From Trichuris trichiura (Eukaryota; Nematoda; Enoplea; Trichinellida; Trichuridae), in assembly GCA_037903355.1 (NCBI GenBank), contig JBAJFE010000038.1, positions 1,984,001 to 2,048,000 on the forward strand: a stretch of DNA of 64,000 nt, given 5' to 3'. Under the pieces are notes generated by a model. That model was not told the origin of the DNA, did not search any database, and saw nothing but the letters and a program-made list of their open reading frames with translations. The translations under genes and the position numbers were made by a program. Shown here in pieces: positions 13,918 through 27,074 of the stretch. Numbering within the stretch: the first letter of the stretch is position 1; each line of letters opens with the position of its first letter.

Positions 13918-16900
13918 TCAAGACTTCGATTGGGAATTGTTTTGGACTTTGAACATAGCGTCAAATTCGTCGATGAAAGACATGGCGCGACTGTCCACAG
14001 CGAATGAGGGAGATCCAAAGGATTTTGCCGTTGATTGCAATCGGCTACTGCAAACATTCGCTATCGAGAGACAATCAGCGAGAATCCAGGATTTTCTACC
14101 TGATAAGGGCAGGTCCACTGGACGGACTGGTGCTCCGAAGTAAAGCGTCTCGTCTGCGACCCAGTTCTTCCGCTGCTATGCGTTTTGCCGTTTCGCTGTC
14201 CATGCGACGCTCTCTATTCAGTGTGAAAATACCTGAAGGTGACCAAGATAAAAGACCATTGGTAAATTTTTTTGTTAAAAGTGGGTATTGCAACCTTTGA
14301 GTTTCATGTGATGTTTTTCAGGGTTGAAATTAAAGAAGCGTCTTCTGAAAGCTGTGTCCAGCCGTTTCGGCTTTCTGTTATGCTTTCGGGCATTCTCCAA
14401 GTTGAGTACAACCTTTCGTCGCCCATTCTGCTCTTCACCTCGAGCGAAGTCGTCGCCCAACCGTTGCAACCTTTTCGCTGCAAACAAAAGCCCGTAAAGG
14501 CAAGCTTTGTGTTCATGCTACGAAGTAAAATAGCAGGCGTTAAGGGGTAAAAAAAAGGACGTGCAATAATTCACACTGAGTTGTAAGAAAAAGAGAAGAA
14601 TATTTAAAAAGATGAATTGAACGCGTCGAAACTAAGAGTATCTACAGTGAAGAATTTCAGTGGATCAAATAGCCAATGATCTCTGTAAATAAGCCACTGC
14701 TTTCCTAACATTAACTTCCATGAGATTACAAAGTGCTTATTTATTCACACGACTGTTGGCCAAACGAAAGTGTGTGTACCTGACTTTACAGAGTCCATAG
14801 ACAACTATGACGCAAGTTAGCATGAATGATTAAAGATAGCACCTCAGCAGCTGTTCACTAAGTAATTTAAAAATTACGCAAATAGCCAGCTTTGCCAATG
14901 TCACTCGAATAGTTTGAAAAATAAGAGTTCGGAGGGACAGGAAAAATACAATAGTGCGAATTAATCACCAAGATTCCAGCAACATTTTAACGAAACGATA
15001 GCAGCAAGACGTATAAGCATTAAAGGCTTTGTCCCTTACTGTTCAACTTATTTAAATTTTTGCGTCAAGCGTAAAGTTTCGTATGCCTCATACAAGAGCA
15101 GAGAATTATGTGAACTAAATTGGAGAGAACCTGCATTTTCTTACTTTTTCAAAAATACGCACCAGTATCTAACATAAACCATTAAATCGCTGTTCATCTG
15201 TACTGTTTGAATTGATAGGCAGTAGAACGGATGAGAACAAAACATATTTTACTTGTTCTGGTTGCCCAATAAACATAGCCGCCAAAAACTCACCTATGGC
15301 AACAGCATTTTGTTCGAGCATTTCGCCCTCTTTCATCGAAAATGAACGCTTTTGAAAGAAGGAGAGCGTCGTGCTGGCAAGAACATGCTGTATGGTTTGC
15401 CAACGATGGAGCAGCATGCCAACCACCTGGACGACCAGTATCAGCGACAGAAAAAGAATTATAGTAAAACCAATAGGTTCCAGTTTCAGCGGCTCTTGTA
15501 CGGTAATGTACTTGGTCAGCGATGGTTCCCATTTAATAACCGTATAGTTTTCTTTAAAAAAAAGAATGAGAATAGCCAAACAGCAATAAGCTTATGTTTA
15601 CGTGCGGGATTCCATCTGATTGATAACAGCTCCTTGTTTATCTGCAGCAGGTAAATGACCAAAATAAGCAGGCTGTTGGCCATTAAAACCCCAAGGGCAA
15701 CGCTATTTCTAAGCTGCCTCAAAGCCACACTGACGGCACGTTCCTCTGCAGGCGTCCTTATGATCGGCTAAAGTTTCTGTTTAATGAAAATGAAAAGTTG
15801 GTTGCTTTCGAAGATAAATCCATGCGCAACCAGGGTGAATAAATAAATTTATCTTCAGGTAGAAGCAGAGTAACAAAAAAAGAAATAATTTCGAATCACA
15901 TTTAGCTACAAGTAAATTTAGAACTTATAATAAGTTGAATAATTGACATACAGGAATGAGTTAGAACAATTGTTTCGCCCCAAGTTACCTTCATATAGTC
16001 TTCTATGAAAGTATTCCAAAATCGAGTTTCCGTTTCGTCGAGTACTTCGTTTGTCCCTTCTTTTAAATAAGCAAGTGTCATCCACTTCGGCAATTCGGAA
16101 GCATTAAGAACTGAACGAATAACTGAAAGTTTCAGCGCTAAACAAAACTAGCTGCCATACCTCTTCCCCTTGGACGACGGTTGATCAAAGCGTCAGTAGC
16201 ACTGTCCCCAGAGCTACCAGTGCTGTTCTGACAAGAACTAAACGTATCAGAAAGGCTGGGTTCGCTGGCTGAGCGCATTGGCGTCCTTTTGGATTTGTAC
16301 TTGTTCATGTCAATTGGATTCATTTCTGATACGCTCACCAGTCGCGATTTGTTGCCTATATCGTCAGTCAATGGAGGCTTATCCGAAGTGAACTAAACGT
16401 TGCTTTATTTAAACAAAACAATTGGGGGCTAATCTAACCTCCTTCTCCGCATGCTGAGTAAGCGAGGCATTTTCTGGCTGCGTCGAACTGTTCGACTGCA
16501 AAGCCAACATGGTAGTAGACAGATGTAACAGTCTTCTGCTGCGAATTTCGTCAAGCCGATTTTCAAGCAATTCTAATCTATAAGACAAGCTCCAGACATG
16601 TTCATTCCAACTAAGGGTATCTATCTTACTTTCGGTCTAGACGCTCCAGCTGGGAACCGACTAGGTAGAACCGATCATCTTTACAGCCATGTCTCAAATT
16701 CTTTAGCCAAGGACTACCGTTAGCTTGATGTTCTTCCGCGCCGACGGTATGTTGGGTAATGCCAAATTTGCGAAGCCACTTTCGATACCAAGGCTGAGAA
16801 ACTACACCTGTTGCTCCTTCCAATGCTTCGCGGGTACCCCAATTGATTACGTTCAAATTTATCAAGGCATACAGAGACATAATCACGTATGTACTTGGGA

Positions 16901-19900
16901 TCATCAAGAAAAATATTGCTCCGTAAAATATGTTTTTGAACTCGCGAGGGTGCAGCAACGCTGCGACGCAGAACAATGCAGCCAACGATATGACGTACAT
17001 GCTGACCGGACTTGATGGTCCTTCGGTTGTAAGCTGGATGCCAGTGCCAACAATAACTGCCATCATCACCAATGCGTACGCCACACTGAGCACTTTGGCA
17101 AATCTTAACTATAGTCGAAAAGCATTGACAATTTAAGAAGTAAAAAGAAACAAGCAAATTATACCTGAGTTTTGCTGCTACAAAGGAAGCACACCGTACA
17201 AAAGCAGACCACTGGTAAGAGATTGGTCCATAGCAAATACCAGCTGTCCACTCGGAAAGAAGCTACTTGGGCAAAAACCATCATGGTGAAAATAATGGAC
17301 GGTCCCAGAAGGGAAAACAGAATGACTATCATCTGGTACAGGATATAGATGCGAGAGATGGAATCATTATTTTTGACGGCACGCTTGTGGTCAGCCAACA
17401 GATCAAGCGTATTTGCTAACGAAGATGGAACCCAACGTCTGCGTTGATTAAAAAACTCGTTGAACCCTTCCGGGGCATAAGTCTTCGCATCTGCCGCAGC
17501 GGCATATTCGATACGGTAACCCTGTTTGAGCAACAGCGTAGACAGCCACCGATCTTCACCTGAACTCACAGTTCAAGCCTTCCACCAATAATGCAATGGC
17601 CTCCCACCTTGATCGTACTGAACAAAATGACGTGCTTCCAATGGCACTTTGGTATACTTGTTAACGACGTTGTCATCCATAAGGGCTGATGCACGAAATA
17701 GACTGAAACATCCGGGAGCGCAAAGTACGCAACCGAATACATGTTCAGCCGCCTTTTGGAACCAGTGCGCAATCGCATATTCGAACTTTTGATACCAGAC
17801 CATAATTCCTATGATTACAACGAATAATGATTTATCAAATGATACAAATCGGTTTAAAAGCTAAGGCAAAGTGAAAACTGAAAATTTTATCTCAATAGTG
17901 GCATTCATAAAAGCGGTCGCGTAAGCTGCCTGATGTTTAATTCTGTATGCGGAACGGCTCAATGCAGAGCATTTCGAAGGGCGACTAGGGTTCCACACAT
18001 CAATATTGAAAGGTTTTTATTTCAAGTTGTTTTCAACTGTTTCTTGAGATGCGCAGCTATCGGTAGTTTAAAGATCAGCCCGTTGATAGTTGACAGATAA
18101 TGGGTGCTCAGAATGCAACAGACGTCAACAGCACAAATGCCCGAAGCAACTTCTCTGAAACAGTATTTTTGAAAGAATAATGAAGAATTTAAGCCAGTTT
18201 GCTTTACTGAGCAAAAGTAAATGTATGGATAAAAACGGTCATGTTACTTAACGATAAGTATCAATTCAGAAGCAGCATTCAGGAAATAATATCGTAAAAA
18301 GATAATATTGATTCATGGGTTTTCAGGACCAATAAAAAATTATTGTAGTTTGCATATCATTGGTCTATACATTCTACCGAAGGAAAGGCAAATCCTGGAC
18401 GGGTCGTTGCAATTTCCTCTGACGCTCTTCATTACTAACAATTACCTCTAAACGGTTCGACCGGTAAAAGAATTTAGAAACTATCACTACTTAATTGTGA
18501 ACGTTGGAATATGCTTACTACAAGTACGAAACTGAAAAATATGAGTACATCAAGGCTGTTTTCATAATGAAATTTATGGTAAGCCATTTTAAGAAACTGT
18601 AGACATATGGAGAAGTCAGAGTTTATGGGTTAATCGAGCCCGTCGTCGAAGTAAGTTGAATGGTATATAAAAAAGTGACTTCTCTTTACGTTTATTACTC
18701 GATTAAAACGGCATATAGCAAGGAAATGTACGCTCCCGTAGACAAAACAGTTTTCTGCGCCTTGCGCAATGTGATGAAGCCAAACTTGGCGAAACAAAAT
18801 GGCGTCAAAAAATCGCTTACCTTTCCCAATGGGATGTATGCGGCCGCATGCTGCACCTAGGCATGAATTTTTTTTCATTAAATCGACCAGCTTCTGAACG
18901 GATGCCGGACTAAACTTGGAATCCCCATCGATGGTTAGTAGGAAGGTGTTGTCTGCCAACAATTGCTTTCGGTTGACGTCCGAAATTAATTCCATAATTC
19001 TGTGGCCCAACAAGTAGTACATGTACATCACCTAAAAAGAGACATTTGTCATAACCTTCAACCAATAAATCGTTAGTTTCTACTTGGCTCCATCGTTTCT
19101 TATTACGCAGTTTAGTTCTATCCTTCAAGTGAACGAACAACTTGTTATCACCAGGCATAGACCAAACCAATCGACCTCCATAGGGAGTTTGGAATTTGAT
19201 TGGCGGCTTCAAGCTGACGGTCGTCTTATGGACAGCGCTTGTGAGAAAAACAAAGTAAATGTAAAACATACGGTGATAAACCAATATATCAACGACAAAA
19301 AACTGAGTGCCCTATGATTAGCAGAATATTAATTTTTCAACTACGCTCTGATCAAATGCAATCAAACAGCAGTGTTCCCTTTCTAAGAGACGCGCTATAG
19401 TACTCGAACTAGAATACTTCCAAAACTGGGCAATCCAACGCGTAAGCACAGAGCTCACCTGGCAGCGCTGTCAATCACGCTAACCAACTGCTCCACGTAG
19501 TGATTGGGCACTCGGCAGTTCAGTTCCGCGTTATATTCCCAAGCATCATCAAAGAAGATGTGACCTAAGTAGACGAGAGTAACGGGCTTTTTAAAAATAC
19601 ACTTACATGTCTTGCTCATACATTCCAATTCATAATAATCAGGATCGACAACTTTCAGGTACTTCTGAGCGCTTCTTCGTGCACTCTGGTCTTCGTCAAG
19701 CCTAGGGAAAACATTTTCCAGAGGATACACAGAATTGTGACCTGCACGCACCGGAATAGAGATTTTAGCATCTGCGTCATTTCCGCGTGATTCTCGTGCC
19801 ATACCGTGGCGCAGACGTGAATTTTTGTTATCCTATCTGCGCCACAATTGGCCATTGACAAAGATGTTAAGCTGTTGGCCATTGACCATTCCGATCCATT

Positions 19901-22711
19901 AGAAGCCATTGATGCAGTTTCGTAGTATTCGTCATTGTCCAGTTCCTATAAGCTAGACGATATCATCAATTAAGTCAACCTTCCTGATGTTTCGAAAGAC
20001 AGGATGTCTTTTAACAGGCTTGAATAGTTTCATAGTAGATCTTAAGATTCACGGGTTTGGCCTGTTGGATGTATCTGTAAATAAACTTCAAAGTGCCCTA
20101 CCAACGGATGGATGAGCAAATTGTTCTGTATTTTCTCTTACAATTTGCTCATCCGTCCGTTGGTAGGGCACTTTGAAGTTTATTTACAGATACATCCAAC
20201 AGGCCAAACCCGTGAATCTGAAGATCTACTATGAAACCTTCCTGATATGATAATTTTAAAATTCGGTCGGATAGGCGTGCAATAAACATTAAGGGTACCA
20301 ATAGACTGTCAAATGCTAGATTACAAGGCTGAATACCGTCAGAAAACGCAGCATGGCGAAAACAGTTCGCTGGAGCAACACCACGTAGGCAACAAAGTAT
20401 TATTTAAACAAGCAAAAACTTTAGCGAAAAGTCTAAGCGCTATACCTCAGTTTTTATGCGGACTGGAGACTGACGTCTCCTGTTCAGGGCTAAAGACTGG
20501 TCAACGAGACAACCAAGGTACAAAGGCATGACGAAGAGGCTACAACGAAAACTCAGTCAAAAACAGGAGGTCTTCCAGCTGCTTACGTATCAGTTTTGTT
20601 CAAACGCTTTACATGTTCAGTGAAAATGTGGGAGACGATCCAGAGATAACCAAGGAACCAAAATATCCACAACCAAGCAAAGCGCTTCTTGATCAGTCCC
20701 GACATAATGTCGCCGTAATCAAAGTTCCAGAAGAACTTGTCCGTAAGATAGGCGGCAAAGCTGCAAGGCTGATGCTTCCGTCTTTCGGCTATGCCCAAAA
20801 GGAAAATTATAGTGACCGGCAAAACGGCCACAATGGGAATGGCGTATCCAAACCGCTCCATTTTCACTTTGCAAGCAAATCTTGCCGTATAATAACAGAC
20901 AAAACTGGAAAGAACCAGCCACAAACAAAGAGTAAAAGCCGTTTTCGGAATTTCATCAAAAGACTCTCCCCAAGCATCAGGCTGGTCAGACTTTGTCCAA
21001 TTAGCGTACACAGAGTGCAACGAGCCCCCAAGGTCAGCAATCACCCTTAGACGATGCGTGGCACCTCCTATTATCAGCATGCAGAAGAGACTGAGGGCGC
21101 ATCGCCAAAGAGAAAGCAACATATGCGTTTTATAACGCGTCTGCTGCAGTCGACATTTAAGCTGGGCCAGTAGGGCAGTACCTGCTCCTGGACTAGCTGT
21201 ATTTACATAGTTTTCCCACCATCGAAGCGACGTTAATACCAGGGCGCACATATATATCCCGCGTTTCTAAAAAAAAATATGAAACAAAATATGTGAAAGC
21301 AGCGAAGCAAGTCGCATTGACAAAACAAACCGTTAAACTACTATCCAGCATTGTCCAAGTGTACAAAGCGGAAGTTTGCAGCAAAAAGGCAGTAGCGTTG
21401 GTTATGACAATAGTTACGCGTCGTGCACGGCTTGAGTCCGTATCGCCAATCGAACGTCTGATGTTTGAAAGCATGTGAACTAAGCTTGGAACAATTGCAA
21501 GAGCCGAAAGCAGCATTGCACCACGGATCGAGTCGAGTTGAGGGAGAACGGAAAAGATTAAAAGGCACATGCCAATCATCTGAGCGCTTTCGATAAAAAA
21601 GGCGATAAGTAGGTCGGAAATGCTTGGATATTGGGTCGATTTGAAGCAGACAATCCGGACGCAACGAACGAACGTAAGCACGTCTGGTACGCAAATTGCT
21701 ATCCATAAACTCCAATAGAAAGGGGTGACTGCGTTAGGTGGCAAAGACCTTTCATCCTGAGGAATGAAGACACTGGCTCCTTAAATGAATGCCTGTCAAG
21801 TCAAGCTCCCTCGCCCAAATATTGAAATAAGATTTGCTGAGAAAACAGGGAGCGTTGAAAGCAAGAAAACGGATAGACCATACGGAAGTTATGAAACCTG
21901 ACATAACAGAAATAGTTGCTCTAAAATTTTGGTTCAATTTCACATTTTATGTATGTTCGCGTGGAGAAGACCCGCTACGTACCGTAAAGCTTACAGGGAA
22001 CGTATTTTAAGTTCTTCCGCAAATGGGATGTCATCAGCAGCAAGATTAATTTTGACAACGTAGCACATCCAAGCACGACGCAAAATAAGGCCGCATAAAC
22101 TAATACCTATAACCGAAAGTAATAAAACATTCGAATCACGAAACGAAAATTGAACCTTAAGCAGTTGAGAGCCGAATATTATCCAACGTGATTCGAAGAC
22201 GTCCTGGTCTCTTGGTATTGCCCGAAAAACATTCCAACGTTCTCCTGGTCTAAGGACAAATGGTGCACATTTAACGCGAAAACAGTGAAGCTGAATCTTT
22301 ACGAACTTACCGACTCCGAGCTGATATGATACTTATACGATTACTGCTTAATTCGTACGGATACCACTTTGGAAGATGAGAGCTCTTCCTTTTGACGTCA
22401 AGAGCTCGTGCCAAAGAGGAGGATGACCATCCGGTTCGTTTATTCCCATAAGGCAATTTAGCCACTGGTTTCCTTTTGAAAATATCAGTAACATTTGAAA
22501 GGGTGAAGTTGGGCTTTGCATCCTGTCCGACGGTCAGCTGAGGTAAGCTGGCTGGCCTTTGCAAGCAACCATTGTCAAGGGGCTGCTGCACATGCTCAGA
22601 GAACACCGTTTCGACAGCCGCTTCCACAAGATTGCCGACCGTAGCGGATCGTCGAAGATCCACTGACATGTCGTCCGGATCCTGATCATCGACAGTCGCA
22701 AAAGTTGCCAT
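13918..22711 (-). CDS. chs: Chitin synthase (metazoan, multi-pass, GT2 family)
   Basis: Twenty-two exons, all phase-consistent, 1,679 residues: 22711-22311, 22249-22156, 22106-21983, 21779-21331, 21266-20587, 20539-20446, 19945-19752, 19701-19607, 19564-19459, 19237-19084, 19031-18821, 17808-17608, 17559-17165, 17108-16630, 16577-16439, 16392-16161, 16110-15989, 15767-15602, 15551-15294, 14477-14295, 14232-14100, 14047-13918. The enzyme adds GlcNAc from UDP-GlcNAc to growing chitin at the plasma membrane. Motifs: SNGSEWSMANSLTSL, LDEDQSARR, IDGD (831-834), EDRW (936-939) and product-site QRRRW (973-977). Multiple membrane helices flank the catalytic core. After the post-catalytic helices come a short coiled coil (LELLENRLDEIR) and a Ser-rich segment. 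Start: an in-frame ATG at 22711; the frame stays open upstream to 22786, so an earlier start or exon is possible. It is convergent with MELK. Confidence 0.95.
16161..16577 (-). other. Cytoplasmic coiled-coil and Ser-rich exons of chitin synthase
   Basis: Exons 15 and 16 (16577-16439 and 16392-16161) encode a heptad-rich helix followed by about 77 residues rich in Ser, Thr and Pro, including KRTPMRSASEPSLSDTFSS. Class A metazoan chitin synthases carry a coiled coil at this point. The Ser-rich tail looks like a phosphorylated regulatory linker, which is an inference. Confidence 0.6.
19989..20236. mobile_element. Foldback element, copy A, in chitin synthase intron 6
   Basis: A 248-bp element flanked by a perfect 10-bp direct repeat, CCTTCCTGAT, at 19979-19988 and 20237-20246. 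Two long arms from about 20027 inward are near-perfect reverse complements meeting at a short centre (TCTGTATTTTCTC). The left side carries about 38 bp not present on the right. Arm words such as GCCCTACCAACG and GATGAGCAAATTG recur in copies at 39442 and 48975. The target duplication length and long arms suggest a MULE or foldback type. It lies wholly inside the 500-bp intron 19946-20445. Confidence 0.8.
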
Positions 22712-23839
22712 CCCTTTCTGCTTGTTACATCGACCGATCACCGCGACACTCTTCCGCCACACCAAAGCACTTTGGTGGTTTTGCAACGAAGCGAAAACGC
22801 CCCAGGGAACGCATTAGGTCAATCAAGCCTCCTATAGCGCTCGCTCAGCGGAAAGCAAAGTTTAACACTGATATATGCAAATTAATTACAAGAGAAATGA
22901 AGTTCTTAGTAAGTCGGCCTCAACTGTGACCCCCATAATCGTTCCAAGGCAATAAAGAACATAAAAAATGGCTTTAGATAACCCGGGACGGTTATGAGGG
23001 TGAAAAGGACAATTCGATTTTACTGGGAGTTACGCGAAGTCATCCGACAGAACAAAATAACTGCATCCAACCTTAAAGGTACATCCCACTGTCTTTGCCG
23101 TAAAAGATTGCTTTCGGAAGTTTCTGTGCCACTTAATCAAGCGTCGAGCGGTTGGTGGTAATAACAGAGGTTCTGAGAAATTACAACTGCCTAGCATTTT
23201 TTTAAGGGTTAGATCTTAGCATTAATGGTCACAACCAGTGGTTTACCATTTGCTGGGTCAACCGACAATTGACACTTCCAATATACTGCATTCTTGCTTC
23301 TCTGACAAAACTTTTCCGCCTATTCAGACTTCTAGAATAAAGCTAGCAGCGCTGTTAGAATAATACTAAAAATGTTACATCGTTATCGCTTCACGTTGAA
23401 GGATTAAGCCCAATAGATACTAATGTTACTAACCAGTTTTGAGTATTAATATTGGACAAGATAAAAGAGATTTTATGTGCCAAAGCGAGGACCCACGGAG
23501 CAAATTTGTAATCAGAATTCAGCTGAAACATCTATTGTTTTTATTAAATACAGCAACCTTACTCAGCTAAAGACGGGGCCTGCAAATCCCACAATGTTCA
23601 ATCTTTCGCACTCTTGTTTTTTCAGTAAATGACACATCGTAAAATTTGTTCTGAAAACTTATACTCCGATTACGAAGAAATCTAATTTTTAAACAGTTCG
23701 CCTGATTTTTTAATTTTAGTTCGTGAATATCGACAAACAGGTAAAAAGATATTGAAATCTCACCTGGAAAATTTCAGACAAGTTCTTTTAATATTAAATT
23801 AATAATACAACATGAAACCAAAATATTTTGAAAATATAA
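22712..23839. other. Intergenic region between chitin synthase and PPAN
   Basis: About 1.1 kb between two - strand genes. It should hold the chitin synthase promoter and the PPAN 3' UTR. No further exon or repeat is recognised. Confidence 0.4.
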
Positions 23840-25224
23840 TCAATGTTCGTTGTTTTCCAGCGCTGGTTGCTTCTTTTTGACTGCCGTTTTCGTAGCTTGC
23901 TTGCGTTTCCTCTTACTAAAAAGTACAGGTGAAAAAGCAATGGAGCGACAAGAACCTTGTCACCGTTGTTCCGGAATTACTGAAGTGCTGGCTCCAGGTT
24001 GTTCAGCAAGTTGATGCTCACTATTAAAGGCGTGGTAAAGGACTGGTCCGCTAGAGAATCCTTCTTCCACCTTGAAAAGCTGAAGCTTAAGCCGAGGGCC
24101 CATTTCAATAAGCCTAAATGACATTGTCTCCGAAAGGCAAATACGGTAGGAATGACTTACTTTACGGCTATTTCTGTAGATTTCTTGCACCCACGAGCCT
24201 TAAGGTCCTGTGACAACTCGACAACATTCGCATTGCCTTCTTCAGGCTCACTTTCGCTTAGATACTCCGGGCTTCATGTAAGACAGAATTTGTATGACCG
24301 CAAAAGACAAAATACAAGAACATACTTTGTAAAGTATTCACTGATATCCTGATACGTTCCCAAATCGGGTACCTTTCTTTTGAAAACAATCTTTGCTTGC
24401 TTGCTTACGCCAACGGGAACTGGTTTGATTCCGCTGAAACATGTCGATTAAGAATGTTCATTTTAGGAAAATAACGAGTACTAATGTCTGAAGTCAAAGC
24501 ATCCTTCCTCCTTGTCATAATTTATGAGAACAACACGGCGAATGTCATCCAATCGAACCTGTGAGAAGAACTACTTCACGAAGGCGCATAAAGGTGATCA
24601 TTTCTAACCGAGTCAATGTTCAAAGATGGGAGCATTCCTTGAATCATCGTTTGAACTAACCGCACATGATCCAGCGACCGGTCTATGTGACTAAAGATCA
24701 ACAATGGGGGATTCACGAACTGCTTGCTGCAACTAAGTGACTTTTTCAAGGCGGACACCACATCAGCAGCCAAACAATACTGAAGTACTAAAATAAAAAA
24801 AAAGGACGACCAGCAATTCACGGGCTTTGACTATGTTACCTTTGAATGACAAAGTAGGGCCTCGCGGTACATGCATAATGCGCAAATTTACGCTCTCTTC
24901 TGTACGGGTAAATATTAAAAAATGAGTAACATTAAAGATGCCAGAAACGGCAACAAAATCTTTTAGCGAATTGTTCTTTCGGACCTTAAAACTTCGAGTC
25001 ACGAAAAAGATGTTAAAATCAAAGGGTACCTGAAGCTTCGCAGCAGTGAAGGGACTGAATACCATGCGCATATCCCTTATTAGTTGCCTAACCAAACGAC
25101 CAACACGCCCGCGGTGAAATATAAAAGAGTGGGGAGCCTTCTTTAAATGGTCTGGTTCCTGACTTCCAATTGACGCTTTTGACCGTCTAACCATTCGTCC
25201 CTGCAATCGCAACGTTGCGGGCAT
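23840..25224 (-). CDS. PPAN: PPAN/SSF1 homologue (Brix-domain ribosome biogenesis factor)
   Basis: Eight exons, phase-consistent, 346 residues: 25224-25030, 24984-24840, 24787-24609, 24558-24482, 24433-24326, 24271-24161, 24113-23964 and 23915-23840. The Brix domain is clear: PHSFIFHRGRVGR, MVFSPFTAAKLQVRKNNSLK, VTHFLIFTRTE, then CFDFRHYGIKPVPVG and KLIEMGPRLKLQLFKVEEG. The last exon adds a basic nucleolar-type tail beginning RKRKRKQ. Family members are nucleolar proteins needed for 27S/32S pre-rRNA processing and 60S subunit assembly. The start could be ATG 25224 or the in-frame ATG 25194. A TGA directly after the exon 7 donor is avoided by splicing to the tail exon. It is shorter than human PPAN (about 473), which has a longer acidic and basic C-terminus. 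Confidence 0.92.
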
Positions 25225-26573
25225 TGCCGAAAATTCCAAAACAGAATTACCCTCTTCTTTCCCATTTCTGATTATTGCTTTGGAGCAAGCAAAGGCAAAG
25301 TATCTGAAAATTTTAAAACTGCACAAGTTCTGGAGAACGACTGGAGGCCAAGAAGCAAGCACCAGGAGAAATAGTGAACTGATCCTATAAGTTTGGTGAT
25401 ATTCTCAGACTACTTTCCGCCTGGTCTTCTACAACTGCTCCAACAAGCTAAACAATTCTTCATTGCCTAATGACTCTGTTTCCGCAAAGATACACTTAAT
25501 GAACAGCACATAATGATAGACAAGCGATTTTCAAGCAGTGGGGAACTAAGAGTTTACAAGAATACGAATTACATCAGACATGAAAGCTCGAAAGCATCTA
25601 CAAACTAAGAACTAAGCTTTAATATACAATCTCAAATTGATTTAATCGTTCTAGGACTCCGAAAATCATAAACAGTTTTTTTAAAACGCACTTAGTAGTT
25701 TGAAACCATTTTACATCGTAACTTCAACAAACAGTAAGAAATGAAATCCAATGCATCATCAAAAACATGAGACATATACCAGTTATCATGGTGCCTATCC
25801 TCTCAAGCAACTAAAGCAACAAAACTACGTATTGGTACTGGTGCAAAATAAGGAACTACGTTTTACACATGTTACCTTTTTTTACTGCACAAAACCAACT
25901 GTTCAACAATTGTCAAACGCCTATTTATACGAACTCTTTTGTTGCTAATGCAAAATTAACGTACCAGATTTCTGTTTCAATTAAAAATGGTATGGAACAA
26001 CCCCGAAATGTAGCCTACCGTAAATGATCTTCAAGATACAATTCTCCGTAAATGTGATTTTCGAACTAATGCCTCCTACGTGCTTAGTTAATAATGAAAA
26101 TTTCGTTTGCACCATTAAAATGTTTGAAGCGTTTACTGGATCTTCTACAGGTTGGCTTTTTTGGAATACCTCATATAGCGGGAGACTTTCAGCAACATTT
26201 TCGAAACGCTACATGAGAATTGACAGAAAGCTAAGCTCTCTTAATATCACATTTAAAAGAAGAAGTACCACAAACCTCAACGAGTTGAAGTCACAAGAAG
26301 AATGAAACAAATGGGACGTTTTTACCTATACATCCGCGGACATCGGTTCTCTCTGCAAAAGAGACTTGATTATTTTACAGAGAAAACGATTGATCGCCTT
26401 AAAGTAATTAGAAAGCCGAAGAAAAATGTGCTTCCCGTCATCGACATTTCTACACATGTTAACCTGCATATCAGCGTACCTTCTTACTAATAAGAGTGAT
26501 CTCGTCTTGTTGGCGGAAATTGTTTCCCTGTTTGCTTTGCTTTGTTTGTCTGTGTAGAACCCAAGTAAGGATT
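25225..26573. other. Intergenic, nothing recognised
   Basis: AT-rich sequence upstream of PPAN. The + strand open frames at 26024-26305 and 26302-26490 have no signal I recognise and no clear splice context. Confidence 0.4.
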
Positions 26574-26581
26574 ATGTAGAG

Positions 26582-27066
26582 CAGCCATTCTCAACCTTTT
26601 CTGCGCTAGGCCCCCCTTGGAAGGAGTCCTTAGCTGCCAGGTCCCCTTTTCCTATTGGTCGATCAATGTTTGTGTTTTTTGTATAGCAGCCAATCAGCTT
26701 TTAATGACAACCTCCTAGGATCAAGTTAATGCAATGATACAATGCGAATATACAGTCGTCAAATCATTTGAAAAGAGCACTTGGGGTTCTTCGAAACTAA
26801 CAATGAAACTACTTCGTCGAGTCGAGTGAGAAATTGTGCCAATCCTCTATAGAAGAATGTTGCTAACGGTTAACCAATCCTCTATGGAGGATTGGCATAA
26901 ATTCTCACCCTTCCGATCTACCTAACTACGCTTGTTCCAGTAAGGTTTCTCAGCCCCCTTTGACGGCCTCCTGCCCCCCCCTCTGAAAAAGTTTCGATCT
27001 CGGCCCCTCCCCTGACACCCTCTCCCCCCCCCCTGGGGGCCCCAGGCTTCACGTTGAGAATGGCTG
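26582..27066. mobile_element. hAT-family MITE with intact 8-bp target duplication
   Basis: The element begins CAGCCATTCTCAACCTTTT and ends CACGTTGAGAATGGCTG, which are inverted copies of each other for about 14 bp. It is flanked by ATGTAGAG at 26574-26581 and again at 27067-27074, an 8-bp duplication typical of hAT transposition. Sub-terminal sequence is C-rich on one side and G/C-rich on the other, as in many hAT MITEs. There is no transposase frame, so it is non-autonomous. Confidence 0.85.
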
Positions 27067-27074
27067 ATGTAGAG

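Noticed and set aside
20313..20531. A + strand frame overlapping chitin synthase.
   Set aside because: It is antisense to chitin synthase exon 6 (20539-20446), which encodes the conserved LFVMPLYLGCLVDQSLALNRR block.
23960..23963. A stop codon ending PPAN right after IPEQR.
   Set aside because: A GT donor at 23963 and an acceptor at 23916 join in phase to an exon encoding the expected basic tail.
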